In this document: piece by piece, positions 1 through 11,306 of the stretch
Layout of the letters: every line of letters begins with the position of its first letter
Position numbering within the stretch: the stretch's first letter is position 1
Program-made: the position numbers and the translations under genes
Assembly: GCA_033060915.1 (NCBI GenBank)
Contig: CM065379.1
Location: 24,846,818 to 24,910,817, forward strand
Reading direction: 5' to 3'
Length of the DNA: 64,000 bases
DNA from: Euryodendron excelsum
Lineage: Eukaryota > Streptophyta > Magnoliopsida > Ericales > Pentaphylacaceae
Notes under the pieces: generated by a model
What the model was told of the DNA's origin: nothing
Databases searched by the model: none
The model's input: the letters and a program-made list of their open reading frames with translations, nothing else

Positions 1-3000
1 TATACTTTTTGCATATTTATGTTCATGCATTCAATATTCCATGTCAAGACAAGAGTTCCAAGTAACTCAAGTCCTTGCATTTTCATACATATGATCAACC
101 CGTTGAGAGTGACACCAATGTTACTCTCCCTTACATTAAACCTACCCAACCCTAATGGTTCCCGTGTAACCCTAAGGGACTCATGGCATGCACACCAATC
201 CATTTCATAAGAGGGGCCCCAATCCCTCTATGCTCACAGAGATAGGGTTGCCAAGAAGACAAGGGGCAATCAATCAACAATGTCTTTCAGCGACCTCCTC
301 GACATCAAATCCAACGAAGGCGGATCTGAAGACTCAAGAGTAGTTTAGGTTTTCCCTTTGTAAAAGTAGATAAGTGGATGTCCAAAGGAAAATGTTCCCC
401 CTCCCCCTATTAAAATGTATTTCAATTCTTTTGTATCTTAAACCCAAAGTTCAATGTACTTCTTTATTTTTTTTCTACGAATGAATGAATGGATGATTGT
501 ATGAATGGAAGAAGGTTCCCGCTCGATGGTGAGGTATCTGCGTACAGTGGCAAACCCTCTATCTCCAAAAGTAAGCAAACACATCATGTTTAATTTCTCT
601 CTCAAGTAGGGGCACCCCTAGGCCATGCATTGCATAAGAATTTTCAAATCAAGGCACTAACTTCCTTTTTCTTCTTTTGTTTCCTGTCTTCTACCCTCCC
701 CCTCCTCATCTCCAAGTACTAAGAGAACCAAAGACAAAAGCAAGACAAGAAAGGGGGTTTTCTCGATCATTCACTTATTATCATCATATTGCTTACAGGT
801 TCACTTCTTTTATTGCTTATGCATCCACATCCATTCCAAGACAAGAGTTCCAAGAAACTCAAGTCATTTCATTCTCATGCATCTAATCAACTGTAGAGAG
901 AAAGGAGCAATCCAATCTCATGTTAATCAACCTACGAAAATTCCTAAGGGTTCCTCAACCCTAAGGATTCATGGTATGCATAGAATTATATCTCAAGAGA
1001 GGCACAAATCTCTCTCAGTCCATAGAGGTGGGATTGCCCAAATAAGGAAACATCAACCGGCCCACGCCGAAGAGGTATTGTATTACATAATAGGGGCAAA
1101 ACCCCACCTCGAAAATGGACTTGTCATCATTCCTAGACTCCCTCAAAGAAGGGATCTCCATAGGACATGCATTGCATAGAACCCCCAACTCCACATGCTA
1201 ACTACATTTTGTTTTTCTTTTCTTTTTCAGGTCAAAGAGCACAACCAAACTCATAAAAACCCTCTAGCATCATGCCCAATTCAAAATCATGCAAGGATAA
1301 GCCCGGCTATTGAAGGAGGTTGAACCTACATGAAGGAATAATTAACCATCCATCCGCAAGACATTACCTCTATGCAACTACCCTCGTGCCTTGCCAAGAC
1401 AATCACTATCCATGCCGAAGAGGACCTCACCATTTACGAAGTCTTGTCAGACCTGTGCATTGCAACAACGCATCCTCTAACTTCCAAATGCATGCAAAAT
1501 ATCGTGAACTCGCTCTCCATTGATACACCTGATGAATGAAGCACCAAGAGGTTGATGTAGTCCCAGAACCTTATTAAGGGTTAAGGGTTCTCACCAAAAG
1601 GTCCACTAGAAAAGGGAGGTTTTCATGAAATTCGTCTATTTTCTTTTTCCTTTTTAGTTCTCATATATTTTCTTTAAATAAATATTGCATGCCATGTAAT
1701 CATGTTTAAAAAAAAAAAAAGGAAAATGGATAGTTTCTAGTTTATCCCCTTTGTCTCATACTTTGGTGGATGAATATTACTTTTAAGGATTCTTTCCCAT
1801 TCAATACTGACTCGACTTAAAGGATGGGATAGCATAGACAACCTATTCAAAAGGGGGTCAAAACCTTTGAGAGACAAAGAGAGAGTGAGAGATAGGAAGG
1901 AGATAGTCTCATAAAAAAGGTATAGAGTTCATTGAAAAGGCGACTCTTGCGTGATATCCTAGCTAAGTGATGGGCAGCTAAGTCCTCGAAATGATGAGAA
2001 GCCATTGTTCTATTTATCCTAAATAAACACTACCCCTTGCTTAGCCCACTAGAGCCATAACTGACTTTTATTCAGATGTCCCCAAACCAAAAATCATCCC
2101 CCACATTGGGGTAAGCACAGAGTAGTTGATTCGGCAGAAACACACCATTTTTAGAAACATTATCTAAATTTTGTATAAAGGCTTTATGGACTAAGCAATT
2201 TAATTTGAAGTGATGAAAGGCTCTCATTTCTTCTACCATACACAAAAATAATCCCTTTGCTTAACCCATTTGTGCCTCGCAAAAAGCGGAAGATTTTTCT
2301 TGTCAACCCCATCCGAGACCATCCCCCCACACTGGGGCAGATAGGCAGCAGAAGATCTGACAGATAGCATCATCGACCATCAAGCTAAAGTAACGTGAAG
2401 GCTCTATGGATCAAGCAATCTTATTCAAAATGAAGAGAGGCCATCATTTTATTTCCCATATAGTCAAAAGAAACCCCTTGCCAAACTTGTTGAGCCATCT
2501 ATCCTTTTCCCAAAAAAACCCAACATAGGGATCACCGCCCACATTGGATAGATTGAATTGCCAAGGAAAAGGTCTAAAGAAAAAGGATCGAAGAATTAGT
2601 GGTTCCATAAAAGAAAAGAAAGGACAAGGTAAAGAAAGGGAGTTGCCAAGGGGTAAGAAGCCAAACCACAAAAAAAAAAAAAAAAAAATCTATCTAAAGA
2701 AAGGCCTAAAGAAAACCATGATTGAGTTATCTTCAAAAGCATAATAAGAAGATGAAATGAGAAGGAAGCCATGTTTCCCTCAAAAAGCACATGGAAAGGG
2801 TGAAAGAAAAGAGTCGTTTTCACCGTGAGAAGTATATGGTCAAAAGCAAAAAGGAAATCTAAAAGTGATCCTAGGTTACAAAGAAACCCAGTAGAAGAAA
2901 TAGGTTTGAGCCTTTACCCTTTCTTGTTAAACCCTAACCTATGGCCTGCATTACAACCCTACTAAAGTCCACTCTGATTGAGAAAGATTGCTTGATCTAA

Positions 3001-3794
3001 ATGAGCCAGATATGTTTCTGAAGCTAGAGGAGGATATTAGGGGATGAAACCCCACTAGAAGACCAACCAAGGATGGTGCGGATCTAAACCTTACTGGAAG
3101 TAACGTCAAATTTGAGCCTACATATCCCGTTCATTCATAAACCCCTTAACCTAGCCTATGTTACGGTCCAAATTAAAGTCCTTTCTGATCAGAGAAAATT
3201 GCTTAGTCCAAATAAGCCTGAACAATACTAAGATAAGTAGGGTGAGAAAGGAGAATTGGAAAGAAATGCAAGGGGCAATCTCATGCTCCAAGATGTGCTC
3301 AGATGGTTTCGGTTTAAACAACCCACTAAAAGAAGATCTTTGAGCCTGAATATCCCTTTATTTCTTACAACCCCTAAACCCAGCCTACATTACGGTCCTA
3401 AAAGAATTCTTCTTAGATTGAGGGCTTAGTTGTTTATCGCTCTACAAAGGGCATGCGAGTTGTCGCTCGAGCCATGGTGGCATTTTGGAGATCAGAGAGA
3501 GAAAACCAAGTGAGATCAGAAAAACCCCAAACAACAACCCTGTAGAAGGTAGGGATAAGAGAGCAAACCGAAAGGTCAAGATCCTTGGAGAATGGTGCAA
3601 ATGCTATCACACCCCGATATGAATGGGACAAAATTGAATGGGGCAGAATCTTGGAAAGGAACAGAATCCTAAGAGTATGGGCCCAAGAGGCAATCCTAGG
3701 GCTTTCTTTGTAAATAGTTTATACACATGTAATGCTGATACATCCATGACATGTATAACATGTACATCCATTTGGATTCTTATGTAGTGTGTAT
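1..3794 (+). mobile_element. Internal, non-coding part of a Tat/Ogre-like retrotransposon (left portion)
   Basis: No gene is recognisable here. The first 670 bases match the leader of the better element at 35,240-35,900, and 1,560-3,600 match its spacer at 38,040-39,650, which is how the region is identified. The gag that lies between those two blocks in the better element is missing here. The leader appears partly duplicated: 40-270 resembles 840-1,060. From about 1,930 to 2,540 there are roughly three degenerate modules of about 215 bp, each with a phrase like CCCACATTGG. From about 2,910 to 3,420 there are three more modules of 205-230 bp, each opening with GAGCCT. The sequence resumes at 8,854 beyond an inserted solo LTR. 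The element's 5' LTR lies outside the window. Confidence 0.75.
3790..3794. repeat. Target-site duplication TGTAT, left copy
   Basis: TGTAT directly precedes the solo LTR and is repeated exactly at 8,854-8,858. A 5-bp duplication is the size made by Ty3/gypsy integrases. Confidence 0.85.
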
Positions 3795-3994
3795 TGTAAG
3801 CACCCCATTTTTGACCGCTCGGCAGTCTACACTCCATCCAGACTTGTTTTCAAGTCATTGTGGGCATATTCCAATCAAAACCAATTCTCTAGGTCCAAAT
3901 TCCTTCTCTCCATCGCTTCACGGGCCTGTCGGGCCCAAATAGAGGCAAAATGACCAAAATGCCCTTAGGGGCATTGTCCTTTCCTTTCCAATTC

Positions 3995-4275
3995 CAATCC
4001 CACTCTCGAGACAGTTTATTCCTTGAGACGGTTCCAATCCAAGCACGTCTCCTCGGAGACGGTAAGACCCCTTTCCAATCCCACTCTCGAGATAATTTAT
4101 TCCTTGTGACGGTTCCAATCCAGGCACGTCTCTTTGGAAACGGTAAGACACCTTTCCAAACCCACTCTCGAGACAGTTTATTCCTCAAGACGGTTCCAAT
4201 CCAGGCACGTCTCTTCGGAGACGGTAAGACCCCTTCTAGTCCCACTCTCGAGACAGTTTATTCCTTGAGACGGTC
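3995..4275 (+). repeat. 81-bp tandem repeat with hairpins in U3
   Basis: About 3.5 copies of an 81-bp unit each contain CTCTCGAGACAGTTTATTCC and a short inverted repeat. In the copy at 4,208-4,223 the inverted repeat is CGTCTC, TTCG, GAGACG, a 6-bp stem with a TTCG loop. Other copies keep or slightly lose the stem. Fewer copies occur near the start of the LTRs at 29,074 and 43,260. Confidence 0.85.
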
Positions 4276-4479
4276 CGAGTAGCAAAACTACTCACAAAAC
4301 CGTTAGAGTAGCAGAAATACTCACAAATCATCAACCCCGTCCGAGTAGCGGAAATACTCACACTGTTAGAGTGGCGGAAACACTCAAAACCCAGGTCAAC
4401 ACCAGTGTCTGTTAGCCCACTTTGGTGAAAAATGTCCAAATTGTCCTGTGGACATTTTTCGAGACTTTCCAGTCAAGAT

Positions 4480-5105
4480 GACCATTTTGCCCCTAGGCAT
4501 CCGAACGCCCCGGGAACCACACCGGCTCTGGGTATCAAACCGGTAATGTCCCGAGAATACTTTTTATAGTGTTCTCAACCTTCCTTTACCTTTTTGGATC
4601 ATTCCGAGTCAGTTTCGGCCAACCCAGCACAAAATGACCGTTTTGCCCCTAGAGGGCCGGTCTCCTTTTTTGACCACACCGGCTCTAGGTATCAAACCGG
4701 TAATGTCCCAAGAATACTTTTTATAGTGTTCTCAACCTTTCTTGACCTTTCTGGACCCTTCCGAGTCAGTTCCGGCAAACCCGGTACAAAATGACCGTTT
4801 TGCCCCTGGTGGGCTGATCTCCTTTTCCGACCACGCTGGCTCTGGGAATCAAACCGGCAACCTCCGGGAACATTCTGAATAATGTTTCCAGATCCCAAGT
4901 CTTCTTCCAGGACAACCCGAGTTCGCCTCAGCAGCTTCCCGGTCAGATTGACCGTTTTGCCTCTAAGGGCCCGGTCAACCTTTCCGACACATCTTGTCCT
5001 CGCTTTTCAAGTCAAATACCTCTAGGACACTATTTTAAGTGTTCCTGCTCCTTTCTGGCCTTCCGGGTCATTCCCGGCTCCTCCAAATCATTCCCGGACT
5101 TTCCA
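4480..5105 (+). repeat. About 157-bp tandem modules in U3
   Basis: The phrase GACCGTTTTGCCCC recurs at about 4,480, 4,635, 4,793 and 4,950, a spacing of 155 to 158 bp. Each is followed by a phrase such as CCGGCTCTGGGTATCAAACC. The same modules are found near 10,605-10,918 (three), 30,076-30,545 (four), 44,283-44,757 (four), 52,425-52,740 (decayed) and, inverted, 60,330-61,050. They are non-coding. Confidence 0.85.
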
Positions 5106-5216
5106 AAGTCACTCCTAGTGAAGCCAAGCTAAAGGTTGCACGGTAGTCATTAGTACAGGCGCCCAAATCTAGTCAAAGATACGTTGCTTGCCGACTTATA
5201 AAGTTTCCTAACTGGC

Positions 5217-5340
5217 TAGCGCCACTACTAGTGGCGCTAAGCTAAGAATTGGCTTGGCGCCACTCTTAGTGGCGCCAAGAGCAATTTTGCCTTGGCGCCA
5301 CTGCAACAGGCGCTAGTGTATTCTTCCCTCTGTAAATACA
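5217..5340 (+). promoter_or_regulatory. Palindromic GGCGCC cluster and decayed LTR TATA box
   Basis: Three linked copies of a GCGCCACT-type motif are arranged as inverted repeats. The first has arms TAGCGCCACT and AGTGGCGCTA around a 3-base centre (5,218-5,240). The second has TGGCGCCACT and its partner at about 5,255-5,277. The TATA box that other copies keep has become TGTAAATA here (5,331-5,338). Being next to the LTR TATA box suggests a promoter element; this is inferred from position only. Confidence 0.6.
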
Positions 5341-5929
5341 GAGCCTCATTCAACGTGAAAGGGGTCTACAAACTGAACCTAAAAATCCTATATGCTCGAG
5401 CACCTCCTAAACCCTAGCCTCCCTAAGTTTTCCAAACCCTAGCCACTGTACACAAACCCTAACCCCCTATACACTTGTACACTCCCCCATACACTCATAC
5501 ACTAGCCTTCAACCATCCTTTGAAGACTTGAAGAGTTGTCATCTAAAGCTTGAAGACAATCCTTGAAGGTCGAAGAAGAATATTAAGACGAAGACCAAAG
5601 ATTGAAGACTGCACGGCGCGCAAAATAAACAAGACATACGATAGGCTCCCTATTTAAATTTTCGCACTTCCCCCCTCTCTCTTCTCTCTCCTAACCCACT
5701 TAGGTTTTCTCTATTTTAATCCCCCATCTCTTTCCCCCCCTTTTTTTGCATGCTTGAAACAAGGGGATTCTCGGTCCATGTGTAGGATTGGGCTATTAGA
5801 GAGTCACCGTGTCGACGGTTTTCTTCTAGTCTAACCAAAGACCACATGGGTCTGGCCCCCTTGATTATGTGGTGAAGCCTTAACCTTGTATGTTCACGAT
5901 CCCAAATTGCATTGTGCATATCATAATCT

Positions 5930-7990
5930 TGCATCTTCCAAAATTCGTTTTCAAACTCGTTTTCAAAATCGTTTTCAAACTTGTTTTCAAAATTGCATCA
6001 AAATCTCTTTTTCAAAAACTTGTTTTCAAAACCACAATTCTAGAGTGATTCTAGCCTTTCCATGGCTAGGGTTGCTTTAGGAAAGTGTTACATTAAAAGT
6101 GACCTTTTTGGTCTATATTTTCAAATCTTATTAAAACCACTTTCTTAAAGTGGTTCTAGTCCTCTTATAGTTAGAATCGCTTTAGGAAAGTGAGACGTTT
6201 TCATACGTTCCAAAAAACTCTCTCTTCAAAAATCTCTTTCTAAAAATCTCTTTTTCAACATAGTTTCCTAAAACTCTTCTATTTAAAATTGTTTTCAAAA
6301 ACTCCCTTCCAAAATCTGTTTTTCAAAACTCTCTTTTTCAACTCCTCTCCAAAATCTTTTCTTCAAAATCTACTTTCTGAAAACGTTCCCCACAACTCTT
6401 TCCAAAAACTCTCTTCCCAAAATTTTTCTTCTAGAAACTCTCCTCTAGGATCTTCTTTCCAAAATCTACGTTTCTAAAAATGCACTTTCCAAAACTCGTT
6501 CTCTTTAAAATCTTTTTCCAAAAACTCCCTCTTCAAATTTACTTTCCAAAAGTTCCTCCCTAGGATTCCATTCTAGAAAATCTTTGTTTCCAAAATCGCA
6601 CTTTCTAAAAATCCCTTTTCCTTAGAGCCCAAATCAAGCCTTCGAGCCCACAATTAGGAAACCATAATTTTCTTTCTAAAAACATGATTTTCAAAATTTG
6701 CCCCAAACCTAGGTTTCCAAAACCTCATGTTTTCACATAAAAAATATATATGTTTCCAAAACCTAGTTTCTACGTCAAAACTATGGTCTTTCAAATCTAG
6801 GGTTTCTAAAACCTCCCTTTCCAAATCCTTGCCAAATCAAATCTTCCCTTTAGGAAACAAAATCAAACCTTTGCTTTAGGAAACCAAATCCAATCTCCCC
6901 GTTTAGGAAACTAGATCCTATCCTCCGTTTTTAGAAACGAAATCAAACCTTCCCTTTTAGAAACAAAATCCAATCCTTTCCTAATCCGACTTTTTTCTTA
7001 ATCCTTCCTAAACTTCCACTTTCCTAAACCCTAAGTTTCCAAAAACTTGAACATAAAAATCTTTTCTAATTCAACCCTTTCCTAATTCAACCCCCTTTCC
7101 AAATCTTAACTTTCTAAATTCAAGCTTTTAAACCTTTCCTAAATTCAAACCTTTCTTAATTTCAAGATTTTCTAAAACTCTAAAACTTTCTAAAATCTTA
7201 AATCTTTCTAAACTCTAAAACTTTGTAAATCCTAAACTTTTCAAATTTCAAATCTTTTCAAATCCAAAGTTTCCTAAATTCATAAATTTCTTAAGTTAAA
7301 TCTTTCTAAACTTCCAAGCTTTCTAAATTCTAAATCTTTCCAAAACTTCAACATCTTTCCAAATCCAAAACTTTCCTATTTTCAAAACTTCCTTATTTTC
7401 AAAACCTTTTCTTTTTCAAAACCTTTCTTAAAATGGAGCTTTCTTAATTCAAAACTTTCTAAACTTAAAGCTTTCTTAATTCAAAACTTTCCCTTTCTTA
7501 ATTCAAGACTTTCTTAAGTTGAAACATTTCTTAATTCAAACATTTCCTAAAACGAAACTTTCCTACTTTCAAGACTTCCCTATTTCAAAACTTTCTAAAT
7601 TCAAAACTTTCCAATTTTCAAAACTTCCTAATTTCAAAACCTTTCCTAAAACAACACTTTCCTAAGTTGAAACTTTCTTAAACCTAAGCCTTTCCTAATT
7701 CAAACATTTCCTAAATCCAATCCTTTCCTAAATCTTTCAAGTTCAACATTCGAGTCAAATCTTTCTAAATCTTTCTTAATCTCAAGTCTTTCCTAGGTCT
7801 CCTATCTTTCCTAAGTCTAGGTTTCCTAAACCTCCATCTTTCCACAACCAAGTCTTTCCAAAATCAATCTTTCCAAAGCATGTCCAATCTTCTCAATTTC
7901 AATTTCCAATCTCCTCTCCTAATTTCAAATCAAATCCAATTTTCAATTCAATCTCTTTCTTCCAATCCAATCTCTCTCTTCAAATCAATC
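5930..7990 (+). repeat. G-depleted degenerate repeat tract in R/U5
   Basis: About 2 kb is built of loosely repeated phrases such as AAACTTTCCTAATTCAA. The plus strand has very little G, often one or two per 60 bases. No long open frame exists. Equivalent tracts lie at 11,930-14,080, 15,000-16,800, 31,540-33,540 and 45,750-47,740, and in inverted form on the right side of the window. Confidence 0.8.
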
Positions 7991-8853
7991 TCTTTTCAAT
8001 CGGACTCCGGTCCGAACTACGATTGACCTGATTCCCTCAAAGGGATACGTAGGCAACCTTCATAGGTGCGGTCACAATACTTTTCAAACTTTCAATTCCA
8101 CCCTCATGGGTGCGGTTTCCAAAATCTTTCCAAATCTCAAATTCCAACCTATTTTCAAAATTCCAATTTCAAAATTTCTATTTCCAAATTTCTACTTTCA
8201 ATTTTTAAACTTTCCAATTTCAATTCCGTCTCTCCAAATCTATTTTCAAATCAAATCAATTTCAAATTAATCTATTTTCAAATCTATTTTTCAATTCTTT
8301 TTTATTGCACTTGCATATCATGCATCATATTTTTCAAACTTTGTTTTTCTAAAGTGAAATAGGATTGAACACGAGTTAGTTAAAGACTCTCATAGGTGAA
8401 TCTAGGGTAGATTGACATGTAGGTACTGAAAGGGCGGGGTAGGGTGATAACTTAGTGCGTCTTCCCTACACATAACCAACCTCCGAACTTAGAATCACTG
8501 ATTTCAAAGACCAAAAGGAGTTATTTTTCTAAAAAGGGCTAAATGTTTTCCAAAGGTTGCCAAATAACCTATTTTTCTTAAAAACCCTCTCTTGAGGTGA
8601 TCTTTTCAACATCATTTTCCAAAAACCCTAAGTGTAGTTTTCGGATTATGCTTAGTTTTTAGGTGACCTAACTCACCTTAATCAAGTTAGGTGGCGACTC
8701 CGAATATTTTTCAAAAGCCCTTTATTCAAACCAATTTTTTCAATTCAAACCTAGTCACACTCATTCTTTTAGGAGGGTGAGTTCTAACGAGAGAGTACAG
8801 CATTTTCCCACTTGTGTGAGTATTCCTCGAGTGCAAAAAATCTGGGCGCGACA

Positions 8854-8858
8854 TGTAT
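8854..8858. repeat. Target-site duplication TGTAT, right copy
   Basis: This is an exact partner of the TGTAT at 3,790-3,794 and marks the right edge of the solo LTR insertion. Confidence 0.85.
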
Positions 8859-10432
8859 CTATTCATGCATTCAACTGCACTCCTGTATGAACCTGTTCAT
8901 TTGTAAGGAAGTAGGTCGTATATTTAATTCAATTCTTGCATAAATCCGTGCATTTATCACAAAAAAAAGGGACATTGCATTCAATTCCATTCCTATATGT
9001 GCATGCATTCAATTCCACTTATGCATGAACCTGTGCAATTATTTTTGTACAAAACTCACCCTATGTCTTTCTCTCTCTTCCAAATAGGAAATAAGGAACA
9101 AGGTAAAGTACAAAATGGAGCTACAAAGCCATCCTGCGATCAAGTAACCTTAGACATCTTCAATATTAGCATACACCTCAACAAGTTCAGACTTCCCTAG
9201 CCGACAAAAAGCAAGGAATGGGGCAATGGCCCACCCTCGACCTCCCTAACCAACCTTGGACTTCCCCAGTGGAGCAGCGTTTCGCCAGAAGGAGTGCCGG
9301 TTCAAGAGGTATCAGCATTCAGCCTTGGACTTCCCCAGTGGAGCAACGTTTCGCCAGACGGAGTGCCGGTTCAAGAGGTATCAGCAGTCAACCTTGGACT
9401 TCCCCAGTGAAGCAGCTTTTCGCCAGACAGAGTGCCGGTTCAAGAGGTATCAGCATTCAGCCTTGGACTTCCCCAGTGGAGCAACTTTTCGCCAGACAAA
9501 GTGCCGGTTCAAGAGGTATCAGCATTCAGCCTTGGACTTCCCCAGTGGAGTAGCGTTTCGCCAGACGGAGTGCCGGTTCAAGAGGTATCAGCATTCAACC
9601 TTGGACTTCCCCGGTGGAGCAGTGTTTCACCAGACGGAGTGCCGATTCAAGAGGTATCAGCATTCAACCTTGGACTTCCCCAGTGGAGCAGCATTTCGCC
9701 AGACGGAGTGCCTGTTCAAGAGGTATCAGCATTCAACCTTGGACTTCCCCAGTGGAGCAGCATTTCGCCAGGCGGAGTGCCGGTTCAAGAGGTATCAGCA
9801 TTCAACCTTGGACTTCCCCGGTGGAGCAGCGTTTCGCCAGATGGAGTGCCGGTTCAAGAGGTATCAGCATTTAACCTTGGACTTCCCCACTGGAGCAGCA
9901 TTTTACCAGACGGAGTGCCGGTTCAAGAGGTATCAGCATTCAGCCTTGGACTTCCCCAGTGGAGCAGCGTTTCGTCAGACGGAGTACCGGATCAAGAGGT
10001 AGCAGCAGTCAACCTTGGACTTCCCCAGCAGAGCAGCGTTTCGCCAAACGGAGTGCCGGTTCAAAAGGTTTTAGCAGTCAACCTTGGACTTCCCCAGCGG
10101 AGCAGCATTTCGCCAGACGGAGTGCCGTTTCAAGATGTATCAGCAGTCAACCTTGGATGTCCCTAAAGGAGCAGTGTTTCGCCAGATGGAGTACTAGTTC
10201 AAGATGCGTCAATGCCCCTCAGAGGAGCATTGTTCTGCCAGATGGAGCGCTAGTTCAAGGAGCATTAATTCCCCAGAAGAGTGTCATTTTTACTAGATAA
10301 AATACCAAGCATCGACCAGCTACTTGAGGTAACTGTTCTTTGAATTCCAATTATTTTCAAGTCCCTCCGATCGCCTTGCGGTCAACATGGGGCTCTTACT
10401 TTATCGTTTTATGTCTTTGACAAGCAAAGACA
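8859..10432 (+). mobile_element. Internal 3' region of the left Tat/Ogre-like element
   Basis: This continues the internal region interrupted at 3,794. Up to about 9,250 it is plain AT-rich sequence with repeated words like CATGCATTCAATTCC. It then enters a 69-bp tandem array and ends in a stretch (10,370-10,448) that closely matches 43,175-43,259, just before the 3' LTR of the intact element. The antisense plant-mobile-domain gene found there is absent here, and the tandem array takes up the corresponding place. Confidence 0.75.
9254..10219 (+). repeat. 69-bp tandem array (about 14 units)
   Basis: Units begin CCTTGGACTTCCCC at 9,254, 9,323, 9,392 and so on at exactly 69-bp steps up to 10,151, then fade out near 10,300. 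Because 69 is a multiple of three and the unit has few stop words, all three forward frames are open over long stretches (9,218-9,553, 9,256-10,002 and 9,432-10,166), each giving a 23-residue repeat. The repeat peptides match no family I know, and three open frames together argue against a selected protein. A remnant of one unit is seen near 51,370-51,410. Satellite-like arrays upstream of the polypurine tract are typical of Ogre/Tat elements. Confidence 0.93.
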
Positions 10433-10444
10433 GAAAAAGAGGGG
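10433..10444 (+). promoter_or_regulatory. Polypurine tract
   Basis: GAAAAAGAGGGG is followed by CAGC and then the LTR start. Polypurine tracts prime plus-strand DNA synthesis. The same arrangement occurs at 43,244-43,255. Confidence 0.85.
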
Positions 10445-11183
10445 CAGCTGTAAGCACCCCATTTTTGCCCGCTCGACAATTTCCGAGCTGACCAAGCTCA
10501 CTTTCACACATCACATGCATATTTAGACTCTAAGCCCACATTTTTAATTTGAATGTAGTCCACCAGTCGCTTCTCGGGCCCATAGGGCCCACTTGAAGCT
10601 AAATGACCGTTTTGCCCCTAGGCATCCGAATGCCCCGGGAACCACACCGGCTCTTGGTATCAAACCGGTAATGTCCCGAGAATAATTTTTATAGTGTTCT
10701 CAACCTTCCTTTACCTTTCCGGACCATTCTGAGTTAGTTCCGGCAAACTCGGTGCAAAATGACCGTTTTGCCCTTGGTGGGCCAGTCTCCTTTTCCGACC
10801 ACCCCGGCTCTGGGAATCAAACTGGCAATCTCCGGGAACATTTTGAATAATGTTTCCAGATCCCAAGTCTTCTTCCGGGACAATCCGAGTTTGCCCTGGC
10901 AGCTTCCTAGTTCGATTGACCGTTTTACCCCTAAGGGCCCGGTCAACCTTTCCGACACATTTTGTCCTCACTTTTTTAGTCAAATACCTCCAGGACACTA
11001 TTTTAAGTGTTCCTGCTCCTTTCCGGCCTACCGGGTCATTCCCGGCTCCTTCAAATCATTCCCGGACTTTCCGGAATCACTCCTAGTGAAGCCAGGCTAA
11101 AAGTTGCATGGTAGTCACTAGTACAGGTGCCCAAATCTAGTCAAAGATATGTTGCTTGCCGACTTATAAAGTTTCCTAAGTGG

Positions 11184-11283
11184 TTGGCGCCACTAGTAGT
11201 GGCGCCAAGCCAAGAATTGGCCTGGCGCCACTCCTAGTGGCGCCAAGAGCAATTTTGCCCTGGCGCCACTGCAACAGGCGCTA
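11184..11283 (+). promoter_or_regulatory. Palindromic GGCGCC cluster
   Basis: 11,184-11,208 is a perfect 25-bp palindrome with 12-base arms beginning TTGGCGCCACTA. It is followed by a second inverted repeat with arms TGGCGCCACT around CCT, and a half site at the end. It lies about 90 bp before the TATA box. No factor is identified. Confidence 0.7.
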
Positions 11284-11298
11284 GGTTTGTCCAACTTC

Positions 11299-11306
11299 TA
11301 TAAATA
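11299..11306 (+). promoter_or_regulatory. LTR TATA box
   Basis: TATAAATA is followed by CAGAGCCTCATTCAACGTG, a context shared by all plus-strand family LTRs here. Transcription would start about 30 bp downstream, which sets the U3/R border. The start itself is inferred. Confidence 0.7.

Larger units (their letters stand above)
3795..8853 (+). mobile_element. Solo LTR of a Tat/Ogre-like element
   Basis: A 5,059-bp LTR starts TGTAAGCACCCC and ends GGGCGCGACA, so it has TG..CA ends. TGTAT is duplicated on both sides. Neither a primer-binding site after it nor a polypurine tract before it is present, so this is a solo LTR left by recombination between the two LTRs of an insertion. Order inside: 81-bp hairpin repeats, short GTTAGAGTAGCGG repeats, about 157-bp modules, the palindromic GGCGCC cluster, a decayed TATA box (TGTAAATA near 5,331), a long G-poor tract, the conserved U5 box at 8,010-8,080, and the U5 hairpin with TGGCGACTCC at 8,692. 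No protein is encoded. Confidence 0.92.

Noticed and set aside
3889..4245. 118-codon minus-strand repeat frame
   Set aside because: It is a shadow of the 81-bp U3 tandem repeat.
9254..10219. CRISPR-like array or real repeat protein
   Set aside because: Units adjoin with no unique spacers, so it is a plain tandem repeat. All three frames are open, which is expected from a 69-bp unit and does not support one protein.
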